DNA of 64,000 bases from Rhodobacteraceae bacterium Alg231-30 (GCA_900143615.1 FREU01000007.1:208960-272959); one strand, 5' to 3'; positions 36,660-46,290 are shown, numbered from the stretch's first letter. Numbers and translations: made by a program. Notes: generated by a model from the sequence alone, not told the origin.

Positions 36660-36829
36660 TCCTGAATGAGCACGTGAATGTGTGACCGGCAACCTTGGAA
36701 ATTTGTGGCGAAAGTCCCCATGTGGGATATGTAGTACAGCTTTCACTAGACTTGGATTTCACCTATAAGCGCCGCTAGGTAAACCAAGAAGACTCAATCG
36801 CGCAGCGCGCGCAGAGGATAGACACTGAA

Positions 36830-37324
36830 ATGAGCAAAAAAAATCACGACTCGGATGTGGCCTTTATTCGGGCATTGGCAGAATTGCTGCGTGAAAACGA
36901 CCTGACTGAAGTTGAGGTCATGCGCGACTATGGCGAAGACGACAGCCTGAACGTGCGTGTGAGCCGTCAACAGCCAGTTGCAGCCCCTGTAGCCGCAGCA
37001 CCTGTTGCCGTAGCCGCAGCCCCCGCTGCTGCACCAGTTGCAGCCTCTGCGGCTCCTACCACTGAAGCGGAAACAGACCCGGCCAACCATCCAGGCGCAG
37101 TACCGTCGCCTATGGTCGGTACCGTCTACCTTCAGGCCGAACCAGGTGTGCCTGCGTTTGTGTCTGTAGGCGCTCAAGTGACCGAAGGCGACACCATCCT
37201 GATCGTCGAAGCCATGAAAACAATGAATCACATTCCCGCGCCTAAATCCGGCACGGTGAAGCGCATTCTTGTTGGTGACGGGGACACTGTGGAATACGGC
37301 GCTCCGCTGGTCATCATCGAATAA
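36830..37324 (+). CDS. accB: Biotin carboxyl carrier protein of acetyl-CoA carboxylase
   Basis: 164 residues. Carries the carboxybiotin between the two half-reactions that make malonyl-CoA. A helical N-terminus is followed by an Ala/Pro/Val-rich linker (about 45-80) and the biotinyl domain (85-164). The biotinylated Lys is about residue 130 in EAMKTMN, with Thr in place of the common Met after it, which is frequent in AccB. GAGGA precedes the ATG. accC follows after nine bases. Confidence 0.95.
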   Translation: MSKKNHDSDVAFIRALAELLRENDLTEVEVMRDYGEDDSLNVRVSRQQPVAAPVAAAPVAVAAAPAAAPVAASAAPTTEAETDPANHPGAVPSPMVGTVYLQAEPGVPAFVSVGAQVTEGDTILIVEAMKTMNHIPAPKSGTVKRILVGDGDTVEYGAPLVIIE

Positions 37325-37333
37325 GGGGCCGGC

Positions 37334-38686
37334 ATGTTTGAAAAAATCCTGATCGCCAACCGCGGAGAGATCGCCCTGCGCGTGATCCGCGCCGCGCGTG
37401 AAATGGGCATCAAATCCGTGGCCGTTCACTCGACCGCGGATTCCGATGCCATGCATGTGCGCATGGCAGACGAAGCCATCTGCATCGGACCCGCCCCCGG
37501 CAGCGAAAGCTATCTGAACGTCGCGTCCATCATTGCGGCGTGCGAAGTGACCGGCGCCCAAGCAATCCACCCCGGTTATGGCTTTCTGTCTGAGAACGCC
37601 AACTTTGTGCAAATCGTTGAAGATCACGACCTGACCTTCATCGGACCGACTGCTGAGCATATCCGCGTCATGGGCGACAAGATCACCGCCAAGGACACGA
37701 TGAAAGCACTTGGTGTGCCATGTGTGCCTGGCTCAGACGGTGGCGTACCTGACCTGGACAGCGCGCTGAAAATTGGTGAAGAATTCGGTTACCCGGTCAT
37801 CATCAAAGCCACGGCTGGCGGCGGCGGCAAAGGTATGAAAGTCGCCAACAGCGCCGAAGAGATGAAATCGGCGTTTCAAACGGCGCGCGCTGAAGGCAAA
37901 TCCAACTTCGGTAATGACGAAGTATACATCGAGAAGTACCTCACCACGCCACGCCATATCGAGATTCAGGTCTTTGGCGACGGTAAAGGCAATGCTGTAC
38001 ATCTGGGCGAGCGGGATTGCTCACTGCAGCGCCGTCACCAGAAAGTTTTTGAAGAAGCTCCTGGCCCAGCGATTTCGCCCGAAGAGCGCGCTAGAATCGG
38101 CAAGGTCTGCGCGGATGCGGTTGCGCAAATCAACTATATCGGCGCTGGCACCATCGAGTTTCTTTACGAAAACGGCGAGTTCTATTTCATCGAAATGAAC
38201 ACCCGCCTTCAGGTCGAACACCCTGTAACCGAAGCCATATTTGGTGTCGATTTAGTTCGTGAGCAAATTCGTGTCGCCGAAGGGCTGCCGATGTCGTTTG
38301 GTCAAGACGATCTGCACATCAACGGCCATGCCATCGAAGTGCGCATCAACGCCGAGAAGCTGCCGAATTTTGCCCCGTGCCCGGGTCACATCAGCCACTT
38401 TCACGCCCCCGGTGGGCTGGGTGTGCGCATGGATTCGGCCTTGTATGACGGGTATTCTATCCCACCATACTACGACAGTCTTATCGGCAAACTGATCGTA
38501 CATGGTCGTGATCGGCCCGAAGCACTGGCGCGCCTGAACCGTGCGTTGGGTGAATTGATCGTGGATGGTATCGACACCACGATTCCGCTGTTCCACGCAC
38601 TTCTGGAGGCCGAAGCCGTTCAGACAGGGGACTACAACATCCACTGGCTGGAACACTGGCTAGACGCCAACATGGCCGAAGGCTAA
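37334..38686 (+). CDS. accC: Acetyl-CoA carboxylase, biotin carboxylase subunit
   Basis: 450 residues, the standard length. Carboxylates biotin on AccB using ATP and bicarbonate. [23 protein letters not shown] opens the protein, the ATP-grasp glycine loop GGGGKGMKV is near 162-170, and [16 protein letters not shown] is near 284-299. It is paralogous to the N-terminal part of pccA at the other end of the window. In operon with accB; aat follows after 24 bases. Confidence 0.96.
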   Translation: MFEKILIANRGEIALRVIRAAREMGIKSVAVHSTADSDAMHVRMADEAICIGPAPGSESYLNVASIIAACEVTGAQAIHPGYGFLSENANFVQIVEDHDLTFIGPTAEHIRVMGDKITAKDTMKALGVPCVPGSDGGVPDLDSALKIGEEFGYPVIIKATAGGGGKGMKVANSAEEMKSAFQTARAEGKSNFGNDEVYIEKYLTTPRHIEIQVFGDGKGNAVHLGERDCSLQRRHQKVFEEAPGPAISPEERARIGKVCADAVAQINYIGAGTIEFLYENGEFYFIEMNTRLQVEHPVTEAIFGVDLVREQIRVAEGLPMSFGQDDLHINGHAIEVRINAEKLPNFAPCPGHISHFHAPGGLGVRMDSALYDGYSIPPYYDSLIGKLIVHGRDRPEALARLNRALGELIVDGIDTTIPLFHALLEAEAVQTGDYNIHWLEHWLDANMAEG

Positions 38687-38710
38687 GGCTTTGGCAGGCA
38701 CGCTGACCAT

Positions 38711-39346
38711 ATGTCCGAGCTAACGCCCGACTTATTGATGCGCGCCTATGGCATGGGCGTTTTCCCCATGGCGGAACATCAGGACGACCCAGAAATTTTC
38801 TGGGTCGACCCTATTCGTCGGGGCGTGTTTCCTCTGGATGGGTTTAACATCTCGCGGTCGTTGGCACGCGCAATTCGACGAGAAGATTTCGATATACGCA
38901 TCGACAGTGATTTCGAAGCGGTTTTGGATGGCTGTGCGGACCGGTCCGAAACTTGGATAAACGCTGAAATCCGCAGCCTTTACATGGACCTACATATGCG
39001 CGGTGAAGCGCATTCGCTCGAAGTTTGGCGAGATGATGCTTTGGTTGGCGGCGTTTATGGCGTTACGCTCGGAGCTGCATTTTTTGGCGAAAGCATGTTT
39101 TCCCGCCAAACAAACGCGTCCAAAATAGCACTGGCCTTTTTGGTTGAGCACCTAAACCGTTGTGGCTTTACCTTATTTGACACACAGTTCATTACCGACC
39201 ACCTCGCCTCGCTAGGCGCAGTGGAAATCTCCCGTGTAGATTACCAAAAATTATTAACATGGGCCGTTCGCCAGGATGCGAATTTTCTGGCTCACTCAGT
39301 GCCTTCAGCTTCCGAGGTCTTACAACGTAGAAGCCAGACGTCATAG
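38711..39346 (+). CDS. aat: Leucyl/phenylalanyl-tRNA-protein transferase
   Basis: 211 residues. Adds Leu or Phe to proteins with N-terminal Lys or Arg, marking them for ClpS/ClpAP. AYGMGVFPMAEHQDD near 13-27, WVDPIRRGVFPLDGF and GGVYGVTLGAAFFGESMFS near 113-131 are diagnostic. Its last 18 codons overlap, on the opposite strand, the end of the DUF2155 gene. The clpXP genes are nearby but the Clp partner of this pathway, ClpAS, is not. Confidence 0.94.
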   Translation: MSELTPDLLMRAYGMGVFPMAEHQDDPEIFWVDPIRRGVFPLDGFNISRSLARAIRREDFDIRIDSDFEAVLDGCADRSETWINAEIRSLYMDLHMRGEAHSLEVWRDDALVGGVYGVTLGAAFFGESMFSRQTNASKIALAFLVEHLNRCGFTLFDTQFITDHLASLGAVEISRVDYQKLLTWAVRQDANFLAHSVPSASEVLQRRSQTS

Positions 39347-39768
39347 CGGGCATGGTCCAGCGCATTCAACGCAGGTGACGAAGCAATCATCCACCCTTGA
39401 AAACGGGTTTGCCCTTCGCCTTGCTCATCCAGAATACTAACAAAGGCGTAGGCTTCACCTGTCGGGTTGTCCGCAGGGTAACGGCATTGCGCCATATCGA
39501 CCCGCAGCGGTCCCACATTGGCGCTATAGCCGTTGGGAAGGTCCAAATCGACATGCTCACCTGTCAATCGATCCAATGCGCGTAACAACGCCCCTTCGCC
39601 TACAACAGCTTCCACCACCGTTTCATTGGTCACATCGCCAAGTGGCACCTCTAAAGGCACAAGCGGCTCGGACGTCAGGGGCGCGATATCCAGTGTTTCG
39701 ATTATGATGTCCTGCGCATAGGCCGCCGGAGCGGCCAGTATTAGGGCCAAAGCCATCAAGGGTTTCAT
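39292..39768 (-). CDS. DUF2155 domain secreted protein
   Basis: 158 residues with a signal peptide (MKPLMALALILAAPAAYAQ). The conserved core, LRALDRLTGEHVDLDLPNG near 66-84 followed by CRYP and FQGWMIASSPALNALDHARYDVWLLRC at the end, belongs to DUF2155. The two Cys could form a disulfide in the periplasm. It is the last gene of an operon with mlaD and the NDUFA12 gene, a grouping conserved in alphaproteobacteria as I recall. Function unknown. It overlaps aat by 55 bases. Confidence 0.85.
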   Translation of the reverse strand: MKPLMALALILAAPAAYAQDIIIETLDIAPLTSEPLVPLEVPLGDVTNETVVEAVVGEGALLRALDRLTGEHVDLDLPNGYSANVGPLRVDMAQCRYPADNPTGEAYAFVSILDEQGEGQTRFQGWMIASSPALNALDHARYDVWLLRCKTSEAEGTE

Positions 39769-40217
39769 TCAGATCCGCTCCCGCCGCTGACAAACTTCAG
39801 CAACAACGACACGAGACTCACCGAGCTTTGCGTGTCTTCAATTTCATCACCTGGGCCAAGGTTGAAAGGTGACCCGCCCGGTAGGATTTCCACAAAGTTT
39901 CCGCCTAACAACCCTTCAGAGGAGATCACCACTGCGCTGTCATCAGGTAGGTCAATGCCTTGCAACACAGAAAACGCAGTTTCTGCTCTAAACGTGGCGG
40001 GGTCCAAATCAATACCTGTGACACTGCCGATTTTCACACCAGCCAGTCGAACATCAGTCCCAACGCTCACGCCTTCAATAGACCGAAAAGACGCCCTTAA
40101 GGGATAACCGGTGGAATCGGAACGTAGGCTGGTAAACTGATTGGCATAGACCAGAAATCCAACGGCCACTGCAACAACCGCTGCCCCCACAAGAGCCTCT
40201 GTACGCACAGCTGACAT
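39765..40217 (-). CDS. mlaD: MlaD-type lipid-transport substrate-binding protein
   Basis: 150 residues. One N-terminal membrane helix (EALVGAAVVAVAVGFLVYANQF, about 6-27) and a periplasmic MCE domain (SIEGVSVGTDVRLAGVKIGSV near 47-67). MlaD works with an ABC permease and ATPase to move phospholipids between the outer and inner membranes. The partner genes mlaE and mlaF are not here. Start taken at 40217, four bases after the upstream stop; its stop overlaps the DUF2155 start (ATGA). Confidence 0.9.
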   Translation of the reverse strand: MSAVRTEALVGAAVVAVAVGFLVYANQFTSLRSDSTGYPLRASFRSIEGVSVGTDVRLAGVKIGSVTGIDLDPATFRAETAFSVLQGIDLPDDSAVVISSEGLLGGNFVEILPGGSPFNLGPGDEIEDTQSSVSLVSLLLKFVSGGSGSE

Positions 40218-40221
40218 AGTC

Positions 40222-40608
40222 CTACTCGGGGCTCCACGCCTCATAGTCGCGCCGATCTGCGGGCGCAGCGTTGCTGCGAATACTGCCAGCAGGCGCATAG
40301 GCCATAGCGGTACCGGTCAAATTGTCCTGATGAGGTTTCTCCCAGTCTTTGCGCGCCAAAGGTTTTTGGCTTGGGACATCATCAAAAGTATTGTGCAACC
40401 ATCCATGCCACTCTGGGCCGATCCGGCTGGCTTCAACCTCACCGTTGAAAATCACCCAGCGCTTCGAATCATTGGCGGTGCGATAATAGACATTACCCTG
40501 ATCATCTTCGCCCATTTTCACACCTTGGCGACGTGTAAATAGACGGGTGTTCAAGGTCGCGCCGTTCCACCAAGTCAAAACGCTATTAACTGTGCTCAGA
40601 ATGCCCAT
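40222..40608 (-). CDS. NADH:ubiquinone oxidoreductase subunit NDUFA12 family
   Basis: 128 residues. An accessory subunit of complex I shared by alphaproteobacteria and mitochondria (17.2 kDa subunit). [35 protein letters not shown] near 39-73 is the family core. The ATG at 40608 follows GGAGG; an upstream in-frame extension to 40644 has no binding site. First gene of the NDUFA12-mlaD-DUF2155 operon. Confidence 0.92.
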   Translation of the reverse strand: MGILSTVNSVLTWWNGATLNTRLFTRRQGVKMGEDDQGNVYYRTANDSKRWVIFNGEVEASRIGPEWHGWLHNTFDDVPSQKPLARKDWEKPHQDNLTGTAMAYAPAGSIRSNAAPADRRDYEAWSPE

Positions 40609-40791
40609 CGATGCCTCCGCAAATTCTTCTCTCATATGAACCATTCTGCTTCAAAGGTCCAGTGTGGGAAACCTCAACCACTTGGAAACAAAACATAGAG
40701 AATAGCGAGCCCTACCCCGAGCTTGAACGCAAAAAACATCAACCGCCAGAGCAGAAAGATCATCCCTTTGCCTTTTCCGTAGGCTCAAACG

Positions 40792-40816
40792 AAAAGAGCG
40801 GCGCAAACGCCGCTCT
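40792..40816 (-). terminator. Rho-independent terminator of clpX
   Basis: AGAGCGGCG (40795-40803) and CGCCGCTCT (40808-40816) form a perfect 9-bp stem with a 4-base loop, followed on the minus strand by TTTCG. It lies 20 bases after the clpX stop. Confidence 0.85.
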
Positions 40817-40836
40817 GAAGCCTTGTGTCAAACAGC

Positions 40837-42102
40837 TCATCCCGCTGTCGCTGGTTCCTTGTCAGCATCAGCATGGATCATCAACGGTTGGGCAGTGCCT
40901 GTGGCAGCCTCTTCGTTGACAACCACCTCGGTGACGCTCTCCATGCCGGGAAGATCAAACATCGTGTTCAGCAAGATATCTTCCAGAATAGAGCGCAGCC
41001 CGCGTGCACCTGTTTTCCGCTCAATCGCACGACGCGCGATGGCAGTCAGCGCATCATCAGTAAAGGTAAGCTGGGTGTCTTCCAGTTCAAACAGGCGTTG
41101 ATATTGCTTGACCAGCGCGTTCTTGGGCGCGGTCAGAATGATCACCAACGCGTCTTCGTCCAGATCTTCCAGCGTGGCCAGAACAGGCAGACGACCTACA
41201 AATTCAGGGATCAGACCAAATTTCAACAGGTCTTCAGGTTCAAGGTCCTGAAACACTTCGCCAACGCCACGTTCGTCGTTGTCGCGCACATCGGCGCCAA
41301 AGCCCATTGCGCTCCCTTTGCCGCGCGCGGCAATAATTTTATCCAGACCGGCAAAAGCGCCGCCACAAATAAACAGGATGTTTGTGGTGTCTACTTGCAG
41401 GAATTCCTGTTGAGGATGTTTACGCCCACCCTGAGGAGGAACGCTGGCAACGGTGCCTTCCATCAATTTCAACAAAGCCTGCTGCACGCCTTCGCCCGAA
41501 ACATCGCGGGTGATCGACGGGTTTTCAGACTTACGTGTGATTTTATCAACTTCGTCGATATAGACGATGCCGCGTTGTGCGCGCTCAACGTTATACTCAG
41601 ATGACTGCAACAGTTTGAGAATGATATTCTCAACGTCTTCACCAACATACCCAGCTTCGGTCAAAGTCGTGGCGTCCGCCATTGTGAACGGCACATCCAG
41701 GATACGCGCCAAAGTCTGCGCCAAAAGCGTTTTACCACAGCCGGTTGGGCCGATTAGCAAGATGTTAGACTTCGCCAGCTCGATGTCGCCGGATTTGGCA
41801 GCATGGTTCAGACGCTTATAGTGATTGTGTACAGCGACCGACAAAACGCGTTTGGCGGTGCCCTGCCCGATGACATAGTCATCAAGCACATCACAAATTT
41901 CCCGAGGGGTCGGCACACCGTCAGAAGACTTTAGCCCGCTGGCCTTGGTCTCTTCACGGATAATATCCATACACAGCTCGACACATTCGTCGCAGATGAA
42001 CACTGTGGGACCGGCAATAAGCTTGCGAACCTCGTGCTGGCTCTTGCCGCAGAAGCTGCAATAAAGGGTGTTCTTGCTATCACCGCCAGAGTTGTTCGAC
42101 AT
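40837..42102 (-). CDS. clpX: ATP-dependent Clp protease ATP-binding subunit ClpX
   Basis: 421 residues. Unfolds proteins and feeds them to ClpP. The N-terminal zinc domain has CSFC at 15-18 and CDEC at about 37-40. The AAA+ domain holds GPTGCGKT (Walker A), the VYIDEVDK Walker B and the RKxGARGLR region of the sensor-2 site. Beyond protein quality control, ClpXP degrades CtrA in alphaproteobacteria. clpP lies 131 bases upstream on the same strand. Confidence 0.98.
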   Translation of the reverse strand: MSNNSGGDSKNTLYCSFCGKSQHEVRKLIAGPTVFICDECVELCMDIIREETKASGLKSSDGVPTPREICDVLDDYVIGQGTAKRVLSVAVHNHYKRLNHAAKSGDIELAKSNILLIGPTGCGKTLLAQTLARILDVPFTMADATTLTEAGYVGEDVENIILKLLQSSEYNVERAQRGIVYIDEVDKITRKSENPSITRDVSGEGVQQALLKLMEGTVASVPPQGGRKHPQQEFLQVDTTNILFICGGAFAGLDKIIAARGKGSAMGFGADVRDNDERGVGEVFQDLEPEDLLKFGLIPEFVGRLPVLATLEDLDEDALVIILTAPKNALVKQYQRLFELEDTQLTFTDDALTAIARRAIERKTGARGLRSILEDILLNTMFDLPGMESVTEVVVNEEAATGTAQPLMIHADADKEPATAG

Positions 42103-42233
42103 ATCTTACCTTTCAGGCCCTATAGTGCATTCCAACCAAGGAGCACCCCGCGTTTGCGCCAGATTAGGACAGCCATTTCGCAGGCACAATGCGAAAGTGT
42201 CCGGCAAAGGAGATCCTATGCCGGACAAAGCTA

Positions 42234-42863
42234 TCATTTCTCGTCGTCGTCTTTGGCACGGTTGGTGACGATCTCGTCAATCAACCCCCAATCTTTGGCT
42301 TCTTCCGGCGACATGAAATTATCGCGCTCAAGGCCTTGCTCAACTTCTTCATAGGTTCGGCCGGTGTGATGAACGTAAATTTCATTCAAGCGCCGCTTAA
42401 GCTTTAGCGTCTCTTCGGCGTGGATCATTATGTCAGTTGCCTGCCCCTGATATCCACCAGAAGGCTGATGCACCATCACGCGCGAATTGGGCAGCGAGAA
42501 ACGCATGCCTGCCTCACCAGCGGTCAAAAGCAGCGACCCCATCGAAGCCGCCTGACCGATTACCAAAGTGGACACCTTGGGCTTGATGTATTGCATCGTG
42601 TCATAGATCGACAGACCGGATGTCACCACCCCGCCGGGGCTGTTGATGTACATTGAAATCTCTTTAGAGGGGTTTTCCGCCTCCAGATGCAACAGCTGTG
42701 CCACGATCAGGCTGGACATGCCGTCATGCACCGGACCGTTTAGAAAAATAATCCGCTCCTTAAGCAGGCGCGAAAAAATATCATAGGCGCGCTCGCCACG
42801 GCTGGTTTGTTCTACCACCATGGGCACGAGGGTGTTCATATATGTCTCGAATGGGTCGTTCAT
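42234..42863 (-). CDS. clpP: ATP-dependent Clp protease proteolytic subunit
   Basis: 209 residues of the S14 serine peptidase family. The catalytic triad is visible: Ser107 in GQAASMGS, His132 in VMVHQPSGG and Asp181 in LERDNFMSP. It forms a 14-mer chamber that works with ClpX. A small hairpin (GCCGG/CCGGC at 42890-42902) lies in the 5' untranslated part, about 27 bases before the start. Confidence 0.98.
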   Translation of the reverse strand: MNDPFETYMNTLVPMVVEQTSRGERAYDIFSRLLKERIIFLNGPVHDGMSSLIVAQLLHLEAENPSKEISMYINSPGGVVTSGLSIYDTMQYIKPKVSTLVIGQAASMGSLLLTAGEAGMRFSLPNSRVMVHQPSGGYQGQATDIMIHAEETLKLKRRLNEIYVHHTGRTYEEVEQGLERDNFMSPEEAKDWGLIDEIVTNRAKDDDEK

Positions 42864-43161
42864 ATCCGCCTGCCTGTTGTTCGCATCAAGCCGGAAACCG
42901 GCCTACCCTGTGAGTCTTAGAGGTGGACCAAGGGGGCTGCAAGACCAGCAAACGATTTTCGGATAAACACGAGGTAAAACCACCGCGATACAGCAACTGG
43001 ACGATTAAACAGCCGCGTTGCTTCCAAAGCCCAGGGCCAGCCCCGGCCCCCCGAAGAATTTTCTGCACGCAAAAGCCGTGATTGGCCGTATTCCAAATGG
43101 CGCTTTTCACATCATCTCTATCGTGTCAGGCTTAAGTGGTCGAAAAAAAAATGAGAGCAGC

Positions 43162-43824
43162 ATGCGAGAGTTTAGCGAAATTTTCACCATCGCAGCAGAG
43201 CGCAAGGGCGGTCACGATGCTTTGGAGAAACTTCTGGTCAAGCCATTGAACCCAGACGAGCTTGCCAAAATCCCGGAAGATCGTTGGTTGTCCCAGCTGA
43301 CCAAATGCGTGTTTCAAGCTGGGTTTAATTGGAAAGTCATCGAAATTAAATGGGATGGCTTTGAGAACGCCTTTCATGGATTTGATGTGGATCGATGCGC
43401 TTTTTTGCACGACGAGGACATGGATGAGCTGATGTCAAATGCCGCGATAGTACGCAACGGACCTAAAATCCGAACTGTGATAGACAACGCGCATTTCCTA
43501 AAATCCCTTAGAGATCAAGGCGGCGTCGGTCGCGTGCTTGGGGGGTGGTCTTCATCCGATTACATCGGCCTGCTGGACATGATGAAGCTGAATGGATCAC
43601 GGATTGGCGGAAATACCGGACAATACGCAATGCGTTTTATTGGACGTGACAGCTTTATCCTAAGCCGCGATGTTGTGGCACGCCTCATTGCGGAGGGCGT
43701 CATTGACAAGCCACCGACGTCCAAAGGGGCGCGACGGCAAGTTCAGGATGCATTCAACACATGGATGGCTCAGTCGGACCGCAGCCTAACCGAGATCAGC
43801 CGCGTGTTGGCTATGAGCGTGTAA
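43162..43824 (+). CDS. Divergent 3-methyladenine DNA glycosylase I (Tag)-like protein
   Basis: 220 residues. The part around 40-115 aligns by eye with Tag: FQAGFNWKVIEIKWDGFENAFHGFD with the conserved Trp, then NAAIVRNGPKIRTVIDNA. Tag removes 3-methyladenine from DNA. The zinc ligands at both ends of classic Tag are missing, and the residue aligned with E. coli Glu38 is Cys. So it may have a different substrate. The start ATG at 43162 has GAGAG upstream; the longer open frame is not supported. Single gene with no repair partner nearby. Confidence 0.7.
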   Translation: MREFSEIFTIAAERKGGHDALEKLLVKPLNPDELAKIPEDRWLSQLTKCVFQAGFNWKVIEIKWDGFENAFHGFDVDRCAFLHDEDMDELMSNAAIVRNGPKIRTVIDNAHFLKSLRDQGGVGRVLGGWSSSDYIGLLDMMKLNGSRIGGNTGQYAMRFIGRDSFILSRDVVARLIAEGVIDKPPTSKGARRQVQDAFNTWMAQSDRSLTEISRVLAMSV

Positions 43825-43853
43825 AGCTGCCCTTGAAGATCGCAAGCAGCTTT
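43823..43853. terminator. Shared hairpin between converging genes
   Basis: AAAGCTGC (43823-43830) and GCAGCTTT (43846-43853) are exact inverted copies with a 15-base loop, lying between the Tag-like and flavoprotein gene ends. It would read as a terminator from both sides. Confidence 0.5.
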
Positions 43854-43861
43854 AACGCAAG

Positions 43862-45133
43862 CTAGCCAAACACGTCTTTGACAAAACTCTCATACCAATC
43901 CAGGCTTTCGAGATAGGTTTGTTTGCGAAGCTCTGCATCTTCGTCTGTTGCGGACAAAAACCCGTCGACAATCTCAATTTGCGTCTCACCCGCCTTGTAG
44001 CTCGCACTCACCTTCACGCCATCGTTATCAAACAAAAGCGACCAACACGTGTTGGAATATCGTGGAGGGAAGGCGCGGCTGCCCGTCAGGGCGGCCCGGA
44101 TTGCCATCGCGGCGGCCTTGGCTTGCGAATTGGCCGAGAACGCGGATTTCGGCATGTCACCTTGATTGGCAGCATCGCCAAGGATGTGAATATTCTCGTC
44201 CACTGTGCTCTGCATGGTTGTCGGTACAATTGGTGCCCAATTGCCTTGGTTGACCCCGGCAAGATCACAGATTTGCCCTGCTTTTTGTGCTGGAATGACA
44301 TTGCAGACATCCACACCAATTGTTTCACCATCAATGGTCACGCTCATGGCATTTGCATCAACCGAGACGTTGCCGCCACCTGCATCCTGTCCGACCCACT
44401 CAATCATACCGTCGTAATGTTTGGCCCATGCTTCCCGAAACAATGCTTCTTTGGAGAAGCCACTTTTAGGGTCAGCGATGATGATTTTTGCAGTCGGGTT
44501 GGTATGTTTGAGCACACGCGCAACCATCGACACACGCTCATATGGACCAGGTGGACACTTATAAGGATCTGGCGGCGCAACCATTGCAAACACGCCACCT
44601 GCGGGCATTTCAAACACCTGTTCGCGCAACACTTCGATCTGGCTTGCCGATTGCTTGTAGGCGTGCGGCATACGATCGCGCTGTTCCATTTCCCAACCCG
44701 GCACTGCGCCTTCAATAAAATCGACTCCAGGACTTAGCACCAAACGATCATAGCTAAAGCTCTCGCCATTGCTGACAGTCACAGTCCGCAAGCTGCGATC
44801 AATCCCAACGGCGCGGTCATGTATGAACTTGATGCCATAGGCATCTTTGAGGTTTGTATAACTTTGTGCCAGACTATCGCCTGTGCGAAAGCCGCCCAGA
44901 TAAAGGTTGGAAAAGAAGCAAGTGTGATAGATCTGAGACGGCTCAATAACCGTCACATCAATTCCACCATCACTGTCTTTGGACAAATACCGCGCCACCG
45001 TAGCGCCACCTGGACCACCCCCAATAACCACCACCTTGGGCCGACCAGAACTTGCGCCCCAAACCACAGGCGCTGCCAATGCTGCTGTTGCGGCTGTTCC
45101 GGCAGCTAAGAAGGCTCTTCTGTCAAAGGTCAT
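43862..45133 (-). CDS. Flavocytochrome c sulfide dehydrogenase flavoprotein subunit
   Basis: 423 residues from the ATG at 45133. A Tat signal (DRRAFLAAGTAATAALAAPVVWGA) sends the folded protein to the periplasm. An FAD-binding Rossmann motif (VVVIGGGPGGATVARYL, near 35-51) is followed by CFFSNLYLGG. Two Cys that form the redox disulfide in this family appear to be present: KCPPGPYER and QICDLAG. FccB/SoxF oxidises sulfide to sulfur and passes electrons to a c-type cytochrome, here probably the adjacent gene product. Its 5' end lies 22 bases behind that gene. Confidence 0.88.
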   Translation of the reverse strand: MTFDRRAFLAAGTAATAALAAPVVWGASSGRPKVVVIGGGPGGATVARYLSKDSDGGIDVTVIEPSQIYHTCFFSNLYLGGFRTGDSLAQSYTNLKDAYGIKFIHDRAVGIDRSLRTVTVSNGESFSYDRLVLSPGVDFIEGAVPGWEMEQRDRMPHAYKQSASQIEVLREQVFEMPAGGVFAMVAPPDPYKCPPGPYERVSMVARVLKHTNPTAKIIIADPKSGFSKEALFREAWAKHYDGMIEWVGQDAGGGNVSVDANAMSVTIDGETIGVDVCNVIPAQKAGQICDLAGVNQGNWAPIVPTTMQSTVDENIHILGDAANQGDMPKSAFSANSQAKAAAMAIRAALTGSRAFPPRYSNTCWSLLFDNDGVKVSASYKAGETQIEIVDGFLSATDEDAELRKQTYLESLDWYESFVKDVFG

Positions 45134-45155
45134 TTTCTTTCCTCTCCCGCACAGC

Positions 45156-45674
45156 TCATTGCTTGGCGAAATAAGCCGCGAGCGCGGCAATGGCTTCATC
45201 GTCGAGATTGCTGACCGAAATCTGCATCACCGGATCATCACGCAATCTATCTTTGTAAGCATGCATAGCGACGATAAAATCTGTCTGTCCCAGTCTGGAA
45301 ATATCTGGAATACCATCAGCTTCACTTTCAGTGAGATGACACGCCATACAGTCCGACGCGAGGTACTCACCATATTCGACATCCCCGACAATTTCGAGGA
45401 GTTCGCTGGGCAAGTCGTCTTCCGCGCGCACCACTGATAGAACCGCGTCTTTAGACGCGGCATCACTGGGCAATTTCGCAAGGCAGGAATGGTTGACCGG
45501 TTCGTCATCGGCACGGTTTTCACCATCCGCAATCGGGGACATCGCCAAGTCAGCAAGTTCCGGTGAGTTCATCTCCATGTCGGCGAGCATATCGCTGAGA
45601 CCATTGTCCAGCACATAGATAACGCCCCCTAAAAACATGACAGACGCGACCAAAACGCCAATCCAGAATTTCAT
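45156..45674 (-). CDS. Membrane-anchored c-type cytochrome, FccA/SoxE-like
   Basis: 172 residues from the ATG at 45674 (GGAG upstream). One N-terminal hydrophobic helix (WIGVLVASVMFLGGVIYVL) is probably an uncleaved anchor. An acidic stretch (about 25-60) follows, then one heme site CMACH near residue 112 and a likely Met axial ligand. Position next to the flavoprotein suggests the electron acceptor of sulfide oxidation. Many FccA proteins have one or two hemes; only one is seen here. Confidence 0.82.
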   Translation of the reverse strand: MKFWIGVLVASVMFLGGVIYVLDNGLSDMLADMEMNSPELADLAMSPIADGENRADDEPVNHSCLAKLPSDAASKDAVLSVVRAEDDLPSELLEIVGDVEYGEYLASDCMACHLTESEADGIPDISRLGQTDFIVAMHAYKDRLRDDPVMQISVSNLDDEAIAALAAYFAKQ

Positions 45675-45823
45675 CCAGCCCAACTCCACAAAAGGTCAAA
45701 GCGCAAATAGCTTCGTGACACAGATAATGCCCGCGCTTAGCACTTTTTAGACGGTCCTGAACCTTCCTTGTAAAGACAGGCAGAAGATGCGCCATTTCCC
45801 GCCGAAAGAACCTAGGTTGGCTT

Positions 45824-46186
45824 TTAACGCTGAAGAAGAATAAGGTAGTCGACCAAGTTGGACAGCCGCCTATCGTCTTGAGACAGCGTTTTTGAATAGT
45901 CAGGCATTGCGCCGCTAAAGCGGTCGCCGCGCGCATAACCATTGATCACTTCGACAACATAGTCATTTGGAAACACCCCCCCGCTCCGAGACGCCAAATT
46001 CGATAGATCCGAAGGCGACTTGAGCAGATCATCGGCAAATGGTCCATCACCAAGCCCCTCAGCTCCATGGCACTGTGCACAAGCGTCATCATAAGTCGAC
46101 TTGCCTGAAGGCCCGAAAGCAGCACAGGCCGCAATCAAACACAGGCAGGTTGCGCAAATCCCCCCAATAATTCTAGACCAAACCAT
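45824..46186 (-). CDS. Small lipoprotein c-type cytochrome
   Basis: 120 residues from the ATG at 46186, behind GGAGG. A signal with a lipobox-like LIAAC suggests a lipid-anchored periplasmic protein. One heme site CAQCH is near 37-41, and SGAMPDYSKTLSQDDRRLSNLVDYL with the axial Met is near the end, typical of class I cytochrome c. It lies 149 bases upstream of the FccA-like gene on the same strand and probably belongs to the same electron path. Confidence 0.85.
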   Translation of the reverse strand: MVWSRIIGGICATCLCLIAACAAFGPSGKSTYDDACAQCHGAEGLGDGPFADDLLKSPSDLSNLASRSGGVFPNDYVVEVINGYARGDRFSGAMPDYSKTLSQDDRRLSNLVDYLILLQR

Positions 46187-46290
46187 TTTGTTAATCCTCC
46201 CCACATTCCAACTTAAGAATTTGAGGTAAAATTTAACGGCCAACATTGATCTCGGTCAGGTCCTCTCACGTTAGGGCATCCGCCACCACA

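Noticed and set aside
36660-36829. Riboswitch or leader upstream of accB
   Set aside because: No recognisable conserved fold; only an AT-rich stretch with TATAAG near 36765 that could be a -10 without a matching -35.
42864-43161. tRNA or heat-shock promoter upstream of clpP
   Set aside because: No cloverleaf could be drawn, and no convincing RpoH-type -35/-10 pair was found.
46246-46259. FNR-like TTGATCTCGGTCAG upstream of the lipoprotein cytochrome
   Set aside because: Only one half-site matches; the second differs in two of five bases, too weak to claim.
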